Shown: piece after piece, positions 8,563 to 17,958 of the stretch
How the letters are laid out: each line of letters starts with the position of its first letter
Position numbering within the stretch: position 1 is the stretch's first letter
Assembly: GCA_947494435.1 (NCBI GenBank)
Contig: CANLUY010000001.1
Span: 1,168,001 to 1,232,000, forward strand
Direction of reading: 5' to 3'
Length of the DNA: 64,000 nucleotides
From: an uncultured Litoreibacter sp.
Lineage (GTDB): Bacteria; Pseudomonadota; Alphaproteobacteria; Rhodobacterales; Rhodobacteraceae
Notes under the pieces: model-generated
What the model was told of the DNA's origin: nothing
The model's input: only the letters and a program-made list of their open reading frames with translations
Database searches by the model: none
Translations under genes and position numbers: made by a program

Positions 8563-10818
8563 ATGAAAAAGATGCCAACACGCGATGAGGTCCTGCAGTG
8601 GATCACTGATAACCCGACCAAAAGCTCCAAGCGTGACATTGCTCGGGCCTTTGGGATCAAGGGGCAAGCGCGCATTGATCTCAAGCGCATTCTGAAGGAG
8701 TTGGAGACCGAAGGGCATCTGACCAAGCGCAAGAAAACCTATCGCGATGCAGAAGCGTTGCCACCAGTAACGGTGTGCCGTGTACGCGGTGCGGATAGCG
8801 ACGGCGATCTGTTTCTGGAGCCCGCGGAGTGGGAGGGGGAGGATCCTCGCCCAACGATCCTGTTCATCGCGAAGAAAGGCGATCCGGCGCTGGCCGAAGG
8901 GGATCGCGCGCTGTGCCGTCTGACCAAAGTGTCAGGCGAGGATTACGCCTATGAAGCCCGGTTGATCCGACGCATCGGGACGGGGCCGTCGAAGATTTTA
9001 GGGCTGTTCCGGGCGGGATCGGAAGGCGGACGGATCACTCCCATTGATAAAGGCTCTGACAAGGAATGGCGCGTCTTGGCAGGGGCAACAGAGGGCGCGA
9101 AGGATGGTGAACTGGTCGAAGCCGAACAGGCTGGACCACGGTCCCGGATGGGGTTACCTCAGGCGCGGATCACGGCGCGGTTGGGTGATCCAACGGCTGC
9201 GAAGGCCGTGTCGCTGATCGCTATTCATCAGCATCAAATTCCGGATGAATTTCCCTTGGATGTCATTGCCGAGGCCGAAGCGGCGGAACCTGTGACGCTG
9301 GGCAAGCGTGAGGATTTGCGTGAATTGCCGCTTGTCACTATCGACCCGTCAGATGCACGGGATCATGATGATGCGTGTTACGCGCACGCAGATGATGACC
9401 CGAAGAATAAGGGGGGCCATGTCGTCTGGGTCGCGATTGCCGATGTCGCGCATTACGTGCGCCCCGGCTCGAAGCTGGATATGGAAGCGCGCAAACGAGG
9501 GAACTCCACTTATTTCCCCGACCGCGTTGTGCCGATGCTGCCGGAGGCGTTGTCGGGTGATCTGTGCTCCCTCCATGAAGGCGTTGAGCGCGCCTGTATC
9601 GCCGTGTGTATGGTGCTGGATGCCGAGGGGAACAAGCTGTCGCACAGATTTGTGCGCGGGCTGATGAACTCCCCTGCGGCGCTGAATTATGAAGAGGTGC
9701 AGGCGGGTCAGGACGGACGACCAAACGAGAAAGTCGCGCCCATGATGGAGAGCGTCATCGCGCCGCTTTACGACGCCTATGCCGCGTTGAAATCGGCGCG
9801 CGAACGTCGCCAACCGCTGGAATTGAACCTGCCTGAGCGGCGCATTGAGTTGGATGAAGACGGCAAAGTGATAAGCGTCGCCTTCCGCGACCGGCTCGAC
9901 GCGCATAAGCTGATCGAAGAGTTCATGGTGCTGGCCAATGTCGCCGCCGCTGAAACGCTGCAGGAGCAGAAAACCCCGCTGCTCTATCGGGTTCACGAAG
10001 AACCCAGCCCTGAGAAGCTGGAAAGCTTGCGTGAGATTGCGAGTGCCTCCGGCTTCAATCTTGCCAAAGGTCAGGTGCTGCAGACCCGGCACTTCAACCG
10101 GCTTCTGGCGCAGGCTGAGGGGACGGAACATGAAGAGCTGATGAACATCACCGCGCTGCGGTCGATGACGCAGGCCTATTATGCACCGGAACATATCGGC
10201 CATTTTGGGCTGGCGTTGCGGAACTACGCCCATTTCACCTCGCCCATTCGTCGCTATGCCGATCTGATCGTACACCGCGCGCTGATCACGGCACATGGGT
10301 GGGGCGACGACGGACTGGACGCGGTGGCAGTAGATGGTCTGAAGGAAACGGGGGAGCATATCTCCACGACCGAACGCCGCTCTATGGTTGCGGAACGTGA
10401 CACCACGGATCGTTACCTTGCGGCCTATCTGGCGGATCGTGTGGGCACAGAAGTCGAAGGCGCTGTCTCTGGTGTTGTCAGCTTTGGATTGTTCATCAAG
10501 CTGGATGGGACGGGTGCGGATGGGCTTGTGCCGGTCAAAACCATTGGTCGCGAGTATTTTATCCATGACCGTGATGCGCAGACCCTGCGAGGCGAAAAGA
10601 CGGGCCTGACTTTGGGTCTTGGACAACGCGTTTTGGTTCGGTTGGCCGATGCGACGCCCATGACCGGTGGGTTGACGCTGGATCTGTTGGAAGTCGACGG
10701 GCGCAAGCTGCTACAACGGCCGGGTGGGCGGAGTTCTGCTGGAACGGGACGGCGGAAACTGGTGAAGAAGCGGACAAAGGCTCAAAAGCTCAAGAAGAAG
10801 CTCGCGCGCAAACGCTAG
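8563..10818 (+). CDS. rnr: Ribonuclease R
   Basis: 751-residue processive 3'-5' exoribonuclease that degrades structured RNA. Order of parts: an N-terminal winged-helix segment (residues about 1-60), cold-shock-like domains (about 65-235), and the RNB catalytic domain from about 245. The catalytic acidic motif is IDPSDARDHDD, starting at residue 260. The RNB end motif FTSPIRRYADLIVHRAL is present. An S1 domain (about 625-710, GVVSFGLFIKLDGTGADGLV) is followed by a Lys/Arg-rich tail (KLVKKRTKAQKLKKKLARKR), both typical of RNase R rather than RNase II. It begins 75 bp after the previous gene. Confidence 0.97.
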   Translation: MKKMPTRDEVLQWITDNPTKSSKRDIARAFGIKGQARIDLKRILKELETEGHLTKRKKTYRDAEALPPVTVCRVRGADSDGDLFLEPAEWEGEDPRPTILFIAKKGDPALAEGDRALCRLTKVSGEDYAYEARLIRRIGTGPSKILGLFRAGSEGGRITPIDKGSDKEWRVLAGATEGAKDGELVEAEQAGPRSRMGLPQARITARLGDPTAAKAVSLIAIHQHQIPDEFPLDVIAEAEAAEPVTLGKREDLRELPLVTIDPSDARDHDDACYAHADDDPKNKGGHVVWVAIADVAHYVRPGSKLDMEARKRGNSTYFPDRVVPMLPEALSGDLCSLHEGVERACIAVCMVLDAEGNKLSHRFVRGLMNSPAALNYEEVQAGQDGRPNEKVAPMMESVIAPLYDAYAALKSARERRQPLELNLPERRIELDEDGKVISVAFRDRLDAHKLIEEFMVLANVAAAETLQEQKTPLLYRVHEEPSPEKLESLREIASASGFNLAKGQVLQTRHFNRLLAQAEGTEHEELMNITALRSMTQAYYAPEHIGHFGLALRNYAHFTSPIRRYADLIVHRALITAHGWGDDGLDAVAVDGLKETGEHISTTERRSMVAERDTTDRYLAAYLADRVGTEVEGAVSGVVSFGLFIKLDGTGADGLVPVKTIGREYFIHDRDAQTLRGEKTGLTLGLGQRVLVRLADATPMTGGLTLDLLEVDGRKLLQRPGGRSSAGTGRRKLVKKRTKAQKLKKKLARKR

Positions 10819-10885
10819 GCTTTCGGGAGCCGTGGTTCTGGCATAGGCTGGCCGCAAATCGGACAGAGAACCGGGCGGATTTGAG

Positions 10886-12112
10886 ATGAGCAGAGTGTTT
10901 TTGACTTCCCTTGTGGTGATTGGTTTGGCGATGCCTGCCTTTGCGGCGGATCAATCCGTGCGACCCATTCCGCGTGCTGAAGTACGCGTTGCGGCAACGG
11001 CTGAGTTTAGCGACTGGATCGCGGCATTTCGCGGGCGGGCTTTGGCCAAGGGCATTTCTGGCGCGACATTTGATCGGGCCTTCGAGGGCGTGCGTTATGA
11101 TGCGGAAGTCATCAAACGCGACCGCAACCAGTCCGAGTTTACAAAGACCATTTGGGATTATCTGAAAACCGCTGCGAGCGAGGCGCGGGTGAAGAACGGC
11201 AAAGCCGCGCTTCGTCGGCAGGCAGATGCGTTGCAAAAGATCGAGGCGCGCTACGGTGTTGATAAGGAGATCGTGGCCGCGATCTGGGGGTTGGAAAGCG
11301 CCTACGGGACATTTCGCGGTTCGAAGGATTTGATCGGCTCGCTTGCAACTTTGGCTTTTGATACGCGGCGTGGTCCGTTTTTCGAGGGGCAGTTAATCGC
11401 CGCGCTGAAGATCATTCAGGCGGGCGATGTGGCCCCGCGGTCCATGACAGGATCTTGGGCAGGCGCGATGGGGCATACGCAGTTTATTCCGACATCCTAT
11501 CTGGATTATGCGGTGGACTATACCGGTGATGGCAAGCGCGATATCTGGTCGGATGATCCGCGAGATGCTTTGGCGTCTACTGCGAATTACCTCAAACAAT
11601 TCGGCTGGACGACGGGGCAACCTTGGGGGGTTGAGGTGCGTGTCCCTGAGGGGTTTGATTACGTCTTGGCGGACCGGAAAGTTCTGAAGTCTCCTGCGGA
11701 CTGGGCCAAGATCGGTATTCTCGATGTGAACAGGAAAGCGGTGCCGAACCATGGGCGGGCCTCGATCCTTCTGCCTGCGGGAGCGGCCGGTGCGGCCTTC
11801 ATGATCTTTGACAATTTCGAAGTGCTGGAGCGCTATAACACGGCCGATGCCTATGTGATCGGCGTGGGGCATTTGGCGGATCGCCTTAAAGGTGGTCCAA
11901 AGATCCAAGGGGATTGGCCGTTGGATGATCGGGCGCTAACTTTGAAGGAGCGCAAGGAGCTGCAGCGCCGTCTGACAGAAGCGGGTCATCCGACCAAAGT
12001 AGACGGCAAGATCGGCCCTCTGACGATTGACGCGGTACGCGGGTACCAAAAGGCGCAAGGCTTGGTGCCAGATGGCTATGCAAGTTTGCGGATTTTGCAA
12101 CGCCTGCGTTAA
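10886..12112 (+). CDS. mltB: Lytic murein transglycosylase (MltB family) with peptidoglycan-binding domain
   Basis: 408 residues. A signal peptide (1-21, ending AFAA) is followed by the SLT-2/MltB catalytic domain, with the catalytic Glu in IWGLESAYG (E137) and the downstream SWAGAMGHTQFIPTSYL block. The last about 60 residues form a PG_binding_1 domain (LQRRLTEAGH, DGKIGPLTIDAVRGYQ). The enzyme cleaves the MurNAc-GlcNAc bond, giving 1,6-anhydro-MurNAc ends. This is of interest because anhydro-MurNAc recycling genes (amgK, murU) occur elsewhere in the window. There is no lipobox, so it is probably soluble periplasmic. The symbol follows the family; several paralogues may exist. Confidence 0.88.
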   Translation: MSRVFLTSLVVIGLAMPAFAADQSVRPIPRAEVRVAATAEFSDWIAAFRGRALAKGISGATFDRAFEGVRYDAEVIKRDRNQSEFTKTIWDYLKTAASEARVKNGKAALRRQADALQKIEARYGVDKEIVAAIWGLESAYGTFRGSKDLIGSLATLAFDTRRGPFFEGQLIAALKIIQAGDVAPRSMTGSWAGAMGHTQFIPTSYLDYAVDYTGDGKRDIWSDDPRDALASTANYLKQFGWTTGQPWGVEVRVPEGFDYVLADRKVLKSPADWAKIGILDVNRKAVPNHGRASILLPAGAAGAAFMIFDNFEVLERYNTADAYVIGVGHLADRLKGGPKIQGDWPLDDRALTLKERKELQRRLTEAGHPTKVDGKIGPLTIDAVRGYQKAQGLVPDGYASLRILQRLR

Positions 12113-12202
12113 CCCAGATTGCCGCAGCGCCGCAATTTTGCTGGCCTTTGTAACGCGCTTGCTTTAGGGCGCGCGTACCAACTCCATTCAAGGTTAGTTC
12201 TC

Positions 12203-14020
12203 ATGGACCTTCGCAATATTGCGATTATCGCTCACGTTGACCACGGCAAGACGACGCTGGTTGATGAACTTCTCAAACAGTCGGGCTCGTTCCGCGAAAA
12301 TCAGGCTGTCGCCGAACGCGCGATGGACAGCAACGATCTGGAACGCGAGCGCGGGATTACGATCCTTGCCAAAGCCACGTCTGTCGAGTGGAAAGGCATC
12401 CGGATCAACATCGTAGACACGCCGGGCCACGCCGATTTCGGTGGCGAAGTAGAGCGTATTCTGTCGATGGTCGATGGTGTTGTTCTGCTGGTCGATGCCG
12501 CTGAAGGGCCGATGCCACAGACAAAGTTCGTGACCTCCAAGGCGCTGGCACTGGGTCTGCGCCCGATTGTGGTGCTGAATAAGGTTGATAAGGGCGACGC
12601 CGAGCCGGATCGCGCTCTGGACGAGTGTTTTGATCTGTTTGCCAACCTTGGCGCTGACGACAATCAGCTCGATTTCCCGGCCATGTATGCCTCCGGACGC
12701 TCCGGCTGGGCGGATATGGAGCTTGACGGGCCGCGCAAAGACTTGACCGCTTTGCTTGATCTTGTCGTCGATCACGTACCTGCGCCCGCGCAAATGACAG
12801 CGCGCGAAGAGCCGTTCCGGATGCTCGCCACGACGCTGGGTTCTGACCCGTTCATCGGCCGTCTGCTGACGGGCCGTGTTGAATCAGGCACGTTGAAAGC
12901 GGGTGAAACCGTCAAAGCCTTGTCGCGTGACGGAACGAAGATCGAGCAGTTCCGATGTACAAAAATCATGGCCTCTCGCGGTCTGAACTTTGAAGCGATT
13001 GATGTCGCGGAAGCGGGTGACATCGTGTCCCTTGCCGGTATGGCCAAAGCGACTGTGGCCGACACGATCTGCGCTGTGGATGTCGATGAAGCGATCCCAG
13101 CGCAACCGATTGATCCGCCGACCATCACTGTGACCTTCGGCATCAATGACAGCCCGTTGGCAGGCAAGGACGGCAAGAAAGTGCAGTCGCGTGTTATTCG
13201 TGACCGCCTGATGAAAGAAGCCGAATCCAATGTCGCGATCAAAGTGACTGATACGCCGGGCGGTGACGCGTTTGAAGTCGCGGGCCGTGGTGAATTGCAG
13301 ATGGGCGTGTTGATCGAAAACATGCGCCGTGAAGGATTTGAGCTGTCGATTTCCCGCCCACAGGTTTTGTTCCAAGACATTGACGGTGTCCGACATGAGC
13401 CGATTGAAGAAGTCACCATTGACGTGGATGACGAGTATTCCGGTTCGGTGATCGAGAAGATCACCGGCGTCCGCAAAGGGGAAATGACCGAGATGAAACC
13501 GGCAGGTGCGGGCAAAACGCGCATCATCGCTCATGTGCCGTCACGTGGTTTGATCGGCTATCACGGAGAATTTTTGACCGACACGCGCGGCACAGGCGTG
13601 CTGAACCGCGTCTTCCACGAATGGGCGCCGCATAAGGGCGATATTCCTGGTCGTCGCGCGGGGGTTCTGATCTCCATGGAAAACGGTGTGTCCGTGGCTT
13701 ACGCGATTTTCAACTTGGAAGACCGCGGCAAGTTCTTCATTGGCTCTCAGGAAGCTGTGTATCAGGGCATGATCATCGGTGAGCATAGCCGCGAGAATGA
13801 TCTGGAAGTAAATCCGCTGAAGGGCAAGAAACTAACCAACGTACGTGCCTCTGGAACGGATGAAGCAGTGCGTCTGACCACGCCGGTGCGGATGTCGCTG
13901 GAAGAGGCGATTGCATATATCGACAATGACGAGCTGGTAGAAGTAACACCCAATGCGATTCGGTTGCGCAAGCGCCATCTTGATCCGCACGAGCGGAAGC
14001 GAGCGTCGCGCGCTGGATGA
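12203..14020 (+). CDS. typA: Translational GTPase TypA/BipA
   Basis: 605-residue ribosome-associated GTPase involved in 50S assembly and stress adaptation. G motifs are in order: [10 protein letters not shown] (P-loop, residues 9-18), RGITILAK (switch I), [14 protein letters not shown] and [19 protein letters not shown]-like domains III and V follow ([31 protein letters not shown]). The BipA-specific C-terminus ends in KRASRAG. An in-frame upstream codon at 12119 would add 28 unlike residues. The conserved start [18 protein letters not shown] fixes the ATG at 12203. Confidence 0.97.
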   Translation: MDLRNIAIIAHVDHGKTTLVDELLKQSGSFRENQAVAERAMDSNDLERERGITILAKATSVEWKGIRINIVDTPGHADFGGEVERILSMVDGVVLLVDAAEGPMPQTKFVTSKALALGLRPIVVLNKVDKGDAEPDRALDECFDLFANLGADDNQLDFPAMYASGRSGWADMELDGPRKDLTALLDLVVDHVPAPAQMTAREEPFRMLATTLGSDPFIGRLLTGRVESGTLKAGETVKALSRDGTKIEQFRCTKIMASRGLNFEAIDVAEAGDIVSLAGMAKATVADTICAVDVDEAIPAQPIDPPTITVTFGINDSPLAGKDGKKVQSRVIRDRLMKEAESNVAIKVTDTPGGDAFEVAGRGELQMGVLIENMRREGFELSISRPQVLFQDIDGVRHEPIEEVTIDVDDEYSGSVIEKITGVRKGEMTEMKPAGAGKTRIIAHVPSRGLIGYHGEFLTDTRGTGVLNRVFHEWAPHKGDIPGRRAGVLISMENGVSVAYAIFNLEDRGKFFIGSQEAVYQGMIIGEHSRENDLEVNPLKGKKLTNVRASGTDEAVRLTTPVRMSLEEAIAYIDNDELVEVTPNAIRLRKRHLDPHERKRASRAG

Positions 14021-14022
14021 AA

Positions 14023-14046
14023 CCGACCCTTCGGGGTGGATATTTT
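14023..14046 (+). terminator. Possible weak terminator after typA
   Basis: A short stem with a TTCG tetraloop (ACCC TTCG GGGT, 14026-14037), extended by CC/GG around a bulged G, followed by ATATTTT. It lies in the 41-base gap between convergent typA and the MOSC gene. The T tract is interrupted, so confidence is low. Confidence 0.35.
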
Positions 14047-14061
14047 CTGGAACAATGATGG

Positions 14062-14538
14062 TTAAGACGCGTCCGCCACGGTGAGCGCGTCTTTTTCTTT
14101 GACCAAACCGGGTTGGATGATTTCTGCGTACCAGCCGCCATGGCCGCGCATTGCATTATAGCCGCCGGGGCCGATGACCTTCTCCATCCGTGAGCAAGGG
14201 GCGCAGGGTTTGGTGAGTTTGATCTGCGCGGTGCCGATCTGCAGCTCGTCATGACGCAAGGCCGTGAGGTTGATACCGGAAATGACGATGTTGCGACGGA
14301 GCATATCAGGGGTGATTTCTGTTTGCGTGAGAGCGGCAATCACAGGCAGATGTTCGGCTTGCATCAGTGTCACAGCGCGGGTGCCGCCTGACGTGTAGTG
14401 ATCGCCTTTTAAACCTTGCAGTGTGACTTCCACCTCCGTCACGACCTCAATTGGCGCAAGCCGCGCTGGACGCAGCCCGATCCAGTCTACTTGGCCGGGG
14501 CGTGGGTAGGCGCGCATGAGCGTGCGCAGTTCAGACAT
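14062..14538 (-). CDS. MOSC-domain protein
   Basis: 158-residue stand-alone MOSC (molybdenum cofactor sulfurase C-terminal) domain. Seen are VTLQGLKGDHYTSGGTRAVTLMQ, the RRNIVISGINL block and the conserved cysteine in TKPCAPCSRME (C112 and C115). MOSC proteins bind or transfer sulfur and molybdenum cofactor, but single-domain members such as YiiM act on hydroxylated aminopurines, so the substrate here is open. It is the last gene of a five-gene minus-strand run and overlaps the small gene upstream by 8 bases. Confidence 0.88.
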   Translation of the reverse strand: MSELRTLMRAYPRPGQVDWIGLRPARLAPIEVVTEVEVTLQGLKGDHYTSGGTRAVTLMQAEHLPVIAALTQTEITPDMLRRNIVISGINLTALRHDELQIGTAQIKLTKPCAPCSRMEKVIGPGGYNAMRGHGGWYAEIIQPGLVKEKDALTVADAS

Positions 14539-14785
14539 CTTGCAGGTTTAGACAGGTTTTCTTGGGTGCAGGTAGGACCAGCTTTGCGCCCGCTTTGTAG
14601 AGGTCACGCACATAGTCCGGGTCATCGCTATAGATGATCCAGAACAGGCCTTTTGCCTCGATCAAAGCGACGTTTTCGGGCAACTGAGCGCTGCCAGCAG
14701 GGATGAAGGCGGTGTTGATTGATCCGGGCAGCATCGCGCCTGCGGCAATGGTGATCCATGCCAGAAGTGCTACGGGAAGGATCAA
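14531..14785 (-). CDS. Small exported or membrane-anchored protein, unknown
   Basis: 84 residues, not recognised. The first about 18 residues are hydrophobic (MILPVALLAWITIAAGAM) and could be a signal anchor. The rest is a compact soluble part with EAKGLFWIIYSDDPDYVRDL and a single late Cys in PKKTCLNLQDV. Its overlap with the MOSC gene and 24-base gap from the 344-residue gene upstream support it being a real operon member. Confidence 0.6.
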   Translation of the reverse strand: MILPVALLAWITIAAGAMLPGSINTAFIPAGSAQLPENVALIEAKGLFWIIYSDDPDYVRDLYKAGAKLVLPAPKKTCLNLQDV

Positions 14786-14809
14786 AAGGCGTCGGATCGG
14801 CGTATTCCC

Positions 14810-15844
14810 TCAGTAGTCGTAGATATGTTCCAGACCGCCGCGCTGGCCTGCAAGCAATTGCAGCGTTGCGCTGAGGTCCGCGACCTTCACGGCAATTAGA
14901 TAGCGGTTTTGTCCTGCAAAACCTACCCGCGTCGTTGTGGAGATCAGTTGTGTGGTGTCGGGCAGCTCTGGCGGGGTCGCGCCGAGATAGCTGATGAGGA
15001 TATCGTCATTGCCTGCGATTTCAACGAACGTACCACCATTTTGGGCGATCTGTTGGGCGATGGTCGTGAAGATGCGGTAGCGCGGGACTTGCGCGATTGT
15101 GACGCCATCTTGGGTGCTTTGAATAGTGACCTGATCGATATCGCTTGGCAGGTCTTTCATCGCGATTTGCATCGTCAATTCATCCGCGCCGAGACCAGCC
15201 GCAGCTTGCGCGATCACTTTGGCATATTGCGTCTTCGCGCCCCATTCGAGGCCGAGCGCTATGCGGCGTTCCCAACCTCGGATGCCGACGGGATTAGCCG
15301 CCCAGAGTTTTTCGGACCATGCGGGGAAATCGTATTTGTACCAGGGGACTTGCTGCAGGAAGGTGGCGTAATCATCGGCCATATCGGCTTCGACTTGGTC
15401 TTGCGGGGAGGGTGCACCGAGGGAGAAGATGCGACCGATGGTTTCCTCATAGGCGGCTTTGAAGAGCATCTCCAAGGTGAAAGACGCGCCGATTGTGTAG
15501 ATCGTTGCTTTGGAATTGAAACCTGCTTCGCCCAGTTCATCGGCTTTCTCTGTCAGACCGCAGAGAGAGGACCAGAAGCCTGAGATGGCGGTAATATAGG
15601 GGAAGGTGTGTGGATGGCCGTCGCGCAGGGCTTCGGCATAGCCCTCGTAGGCGTAGACGATGTGCCATTCGGGATAGACCATATAGGTGCGCGCTTCGGG
15701 ACGCGGATTTTCGGCGATGTAGACCGCCTGTTCCTGCGTTAGCGCGTCGCCACGGCACATGGTTTCAACATAAAGAATGGGCCCGGTGATGATCATGATC
15801 AGCAGCAGGAGACTTAGGCCTGTCCATTTCAGGAGGCGTCTCAT
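14810..15844 (-). CDS. Membrane-anchored protein of unknown function (344 aa)
   Basis: I do not recognise the family. Residues about 6-27 form one strongly hydrophobic segment (LKWTGLSLLLLIMIITGPIL), placing the remaining about 315 residues probably in the periplasm. Distinct stretches are RTYMVYPEWHIVYAYEGYAE and ISGFWSSLCGLTEKADELGE. A C-terminal repeat-free part (VPRYRIFTTIAQQIAQNGG) follows. Two Cys (about 30 and 94) could form a disulfide. The start overlaps the stop of the upstream membrane gene by 4 bases (ATGA), so it is translationally coupled to the FAD-oxidase cluster. Confidence 0.72.
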   Translation of the reverse strand: MRRLLKWTGLSLLLLIMIITGPILYVETMCRGDALTQEQAVYIAENPRPEARTYMVYPEWHIVYAYEGYAEALRDGHPHTFPYITAISGFWSSLCGLTEKADELGEAGFNSKATIYTIGASFTLEMLFKAAYEETIGRIFSLGAPSPQDQVEADMADDYATFLQQVPWYKYDFPAWSEKLWAANPVGIRGWERRIALGLEWGAKTQYAKVIAQAAAGLGADELTMQIAMKDLPSDIDQVTIQSTQDGVTIAQVPRYRIFTTIAQQIAQNGGTFVEIAGNDDILISYLGATPPELPDTTQLISTTTRVGFAGQNRYLIAVKVADLSATLQLLAGQRGGLEHIYDY

Positions 15845-16251
15845 TTGTGATCAAATATCCATGCTGAGAAGACCGCGAAACCGCCGAGAAAGATGTGGGG
15901 GATATTGGCGGCGAGTTTGATCAGGAAGCTGGGATATTCGTACCAGCCATAGACGAAGATGCCGAAATCCAAATAGCCAGAGCCCGTGACGAGCCCCATC
16001 GCGCCGTCGGCGAGGTAAAGCGCGCCGAACCATGTGAGGAAGATTTTGGAGGCGCGGTGTGACAACATGCCCGCGATCAAAGCCCAGAGGCCGGAGGCGA
16101 CGTGCAGTGAATCGTCAAACAGGTCCAAGGCGAAGACGCCGAAGGCGTTGCCATTCTCGTCAATGATGCCGGGGATAGGTAGGTAATTCAGCGAGGCGGC
16201 AATGAACAATGCGATTGCGTAGCCGAAGGCGATGATTCGGAGAGCGGTCAT
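15841..16251 (-). CDS. Four-helix inner-membrane protein of DUF4383-like type
   Basis: 136 residues with about four predicted membrane helices (from IIAFGYAIALFIAASL through IPHIFLGGFAVFSAWIF). The internal pattern DSLHVASGLWALIAGMLSHR followed by FGALYLADGAMGLVTG resembles small DUF4383-like membrane proteins, but the match is by eye only. It starts 3 bases after the FAD oxidase stop and overlaps the next gene by 4 bases, so it is surely co-translated with them. No catalytic residues are evident; it may be a membrane partner of the exported oxidase. Confidence 0.7.
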   Translation of the reverse strand: MTALRIIAFGYAIALFIAASLNYLPIPGIIDENGNAFGVFALDLFDDSLHVASGLWALIAGMLSHRASKIFLTWFGALYLADGAMGLVTGSGYLDFGIFVYGWYEYPSFLIKLAANIPHIFLGGFAVFSAWIFDHK

Positions 16252-16254
16252 ATC

Positions 16255-17742
16255 TTAAGCCTTTGCGATGTAGCTGTCCCACAGGGCATTGCGGAAGAGG
16301 TTGCCGGGATCCATCGCGCGTTTCTTGGCAGCGAAGGGGCGCAGGCCTGCGTAGCCGGAGATAATCTGGTCCTGACGGGCATGCAGGCGATAGGGCAGAT
16401 AGTAGGTGCCACCGAGGCGCAGGGCGGCGTCAATCAGGTTCTCGGTCATGCGGCGCGCGTCTTCTTCGGCGCGAACGGATTTCTCTTGGCTGAACAGCAT
16501 GACAGCGGCGATCCGGTCGGTTGGCGCGTAGCTGAGCCAGCTTTCGTTGTCAGGTTGCACGTAGCGCAGAGTAATGTTGAGCAGTTCCTGATACGAACTT
16601 GGGATGATCTCGCGGCAGGCTGAGATGAAGCTGCCGAAATTCTCGGGGCTGATGAAATATTCATGCAGGATATCAGTGCGTGTCGGATCGCGATCATCAA
16701 GGGTTATGACGGGTTCGTTGAGTAGCGTGTTGCGCGTCGTGTCACCGCCACCGATCATGGGGCCGAGGGAGCTTTCGAACCACCAACGGCCATGTTTGGC
16801 GATGTCACTGCCGAGCTGCGCGCGGAAGATATCGCGGGCGCGTTTGGACAGCCAGCCTGAGCCGGGGGCTTGCGGAATGTCGGATTGGTCGGAGGTCGGT
16901 CGATAGGTAATCATCATCGCGTCCTCAAGGAAGCGGTCGATGGAGATATCCATGCGCCCGTAAGCCATCTGCACATTGGGCGTGCCTTTGATGGCTTGCA
17001 CGAAGGTGGGGCCAAAATTCAGGGGGTCGACTTGAGTGAACGTGGGCTCCAACCGTGCGTTGGGGACCATTTCGATCTCCATCTCTGTGATGATGCCCAA
17101 AAGCCCGTAGCCGCCCATGGCAGCGAAAAAGATGTCAGCGTTCTCCTCGCGGGAACAGGTGATTAACTGACCGTCCGCCAGCATCATTTGCAGCGATTTG
17201 ACCGTGGCGCCCATCGGGCCGAAGGGCACCGGCCAGCCATGCGCGTTGACCGAATAGGTCGAGGCCACGCCGAAGTCATTGTTGGATTGCATGACAGCGG
17301 GGGAGAAACCCTCGACGTCGAGCTTGGCAATCACAGTGGACCAGCGGGTGCCCGATCCGGTGCGGTAGGTGAGGTTGGTTTTGTCCAACTCGATCCACTC
17401 ATGCGCCATCGTGTAGGTCGTTCCCATGCGCGCCATGGACTGCCCGCCCATGGAATGACGCGCGGCGGAGGCGATGACGGGGCGGCGTTCTGCGGTGGCC
17501 TCTTTCAGCTCTTTGCGGAGCGCATCAATGCTGGCGGCGTCGAACTTGTCGGTGATGGTGATGTGCTTGGCGACCGGTGTTGGCGATAGTTCCGAGGCGT
17601 CGTTTAGAGTCAGGGGTTTGCCGTCAGCTGTGCCGATTAACGTCCCGGCGGGGATGGGATCTGTGTAATATCTGCGCGTGGCCCAGCCGCCAAGAATGGC
17701 TCCGGTGCCCAGAAGGAATGCCCTGCGGGTTGTCTTGCTCAT
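16255..17742 (-). CDS. Tat-exported FAD-binding (PCMH-type) oxidoreductase
   Basis: 495 residues. A twin-arginine leader (TTRRAFLLGTGAILGG) predicts export in folded form with the cofactor bound. A VAO/PCMH FAD-binding domain follows: RPVIASAARHSMGGQS, RTGSGTRWSTVIAKL, NDFGVASTYSVNAHG, GGYGLLGIITEMEI. The C-terminus resembles aldonolactone/alditol oxidases (GGTYYLPYRLHARQDQ, FAAKKRAMDPGNLFRN). ARHSMGGQS occupies the place where many relatives bind FAD covalently through His. Substrate unknown; sugar-lactone or alditol-type oxidation is the family's usual chemistry. It heads the five-gene operon, preceded by a 215-bp gap. Confidence 0.83.
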   Translation of the reverse strand: MSKTTRRAFLLGTGAILGGWATRRYYTDPIPAGTLIGTADGKPLTLNDASELSPTPVAKHITITDKFDAASIDALRKELKEATAERRPVIASAARHSMGGQSMARMGTTYTMAHEWIELDKTNLTYRTGSGTRWSTVIAKLDVEGFSPAVMQSNNDFGVASTYSVNAHGWPVPFGPMGATVKSLQMMLADGQLITCSREENADIFFAAMGGYGLLGIITEMEIEMVPNARLEPTFTQVDPLNFGPTFVQAIKGTPNVQMAYGRMDISIDRFLEDAMMITYRPTSDQSDIPQAPGSGWLSKRARDIFRAQLGSDIAKHGRWWFESSLGPMIGGGDTTRNTLLNEPVITLDDRDPTRTDILHEYFISPENFGSFISACREIIPSSYQELLNITLRYVQPDNESWLSYAPTDRIAAVMLFSQEKSVRAEEDARRMTENLIDAALRLGGTYYLPYRLHARQDQIISGYAGLRPFAAKKRAMDPGNLFRNALWDSYIAKA

Positions 17743-17958
17743 CGTGCCTCACGGTCCCTTGTTCATTCTTGATAGGTCTGATCTGGGGGTCGCCCGGCCA
17801 GCATGAAAGGGTTGAAACAAGATTAATGGCAATTAAGAGCGCGGGTCAAAGATTCTCCCCGCAGCTTCTGCAAGAGTGTTGTTTTTGCAATAAAACGGTG
17901 CGCTGCGCGCGCATAAAGCTTTATCGAGGATAGGAAGCCTTCGCAAAAATGCAGCGGA

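Noticed and set aside
10815-10997. Minus-strand frame ending in VLCPICGQPMPEPRLPKA, looking like a zinc-ribbon tail
   Set aside because: The only available start codon lies well inside the lytic transglycosylase gene, there is no ribosome binding site, and the residues before the motif are a shadow of that gene.
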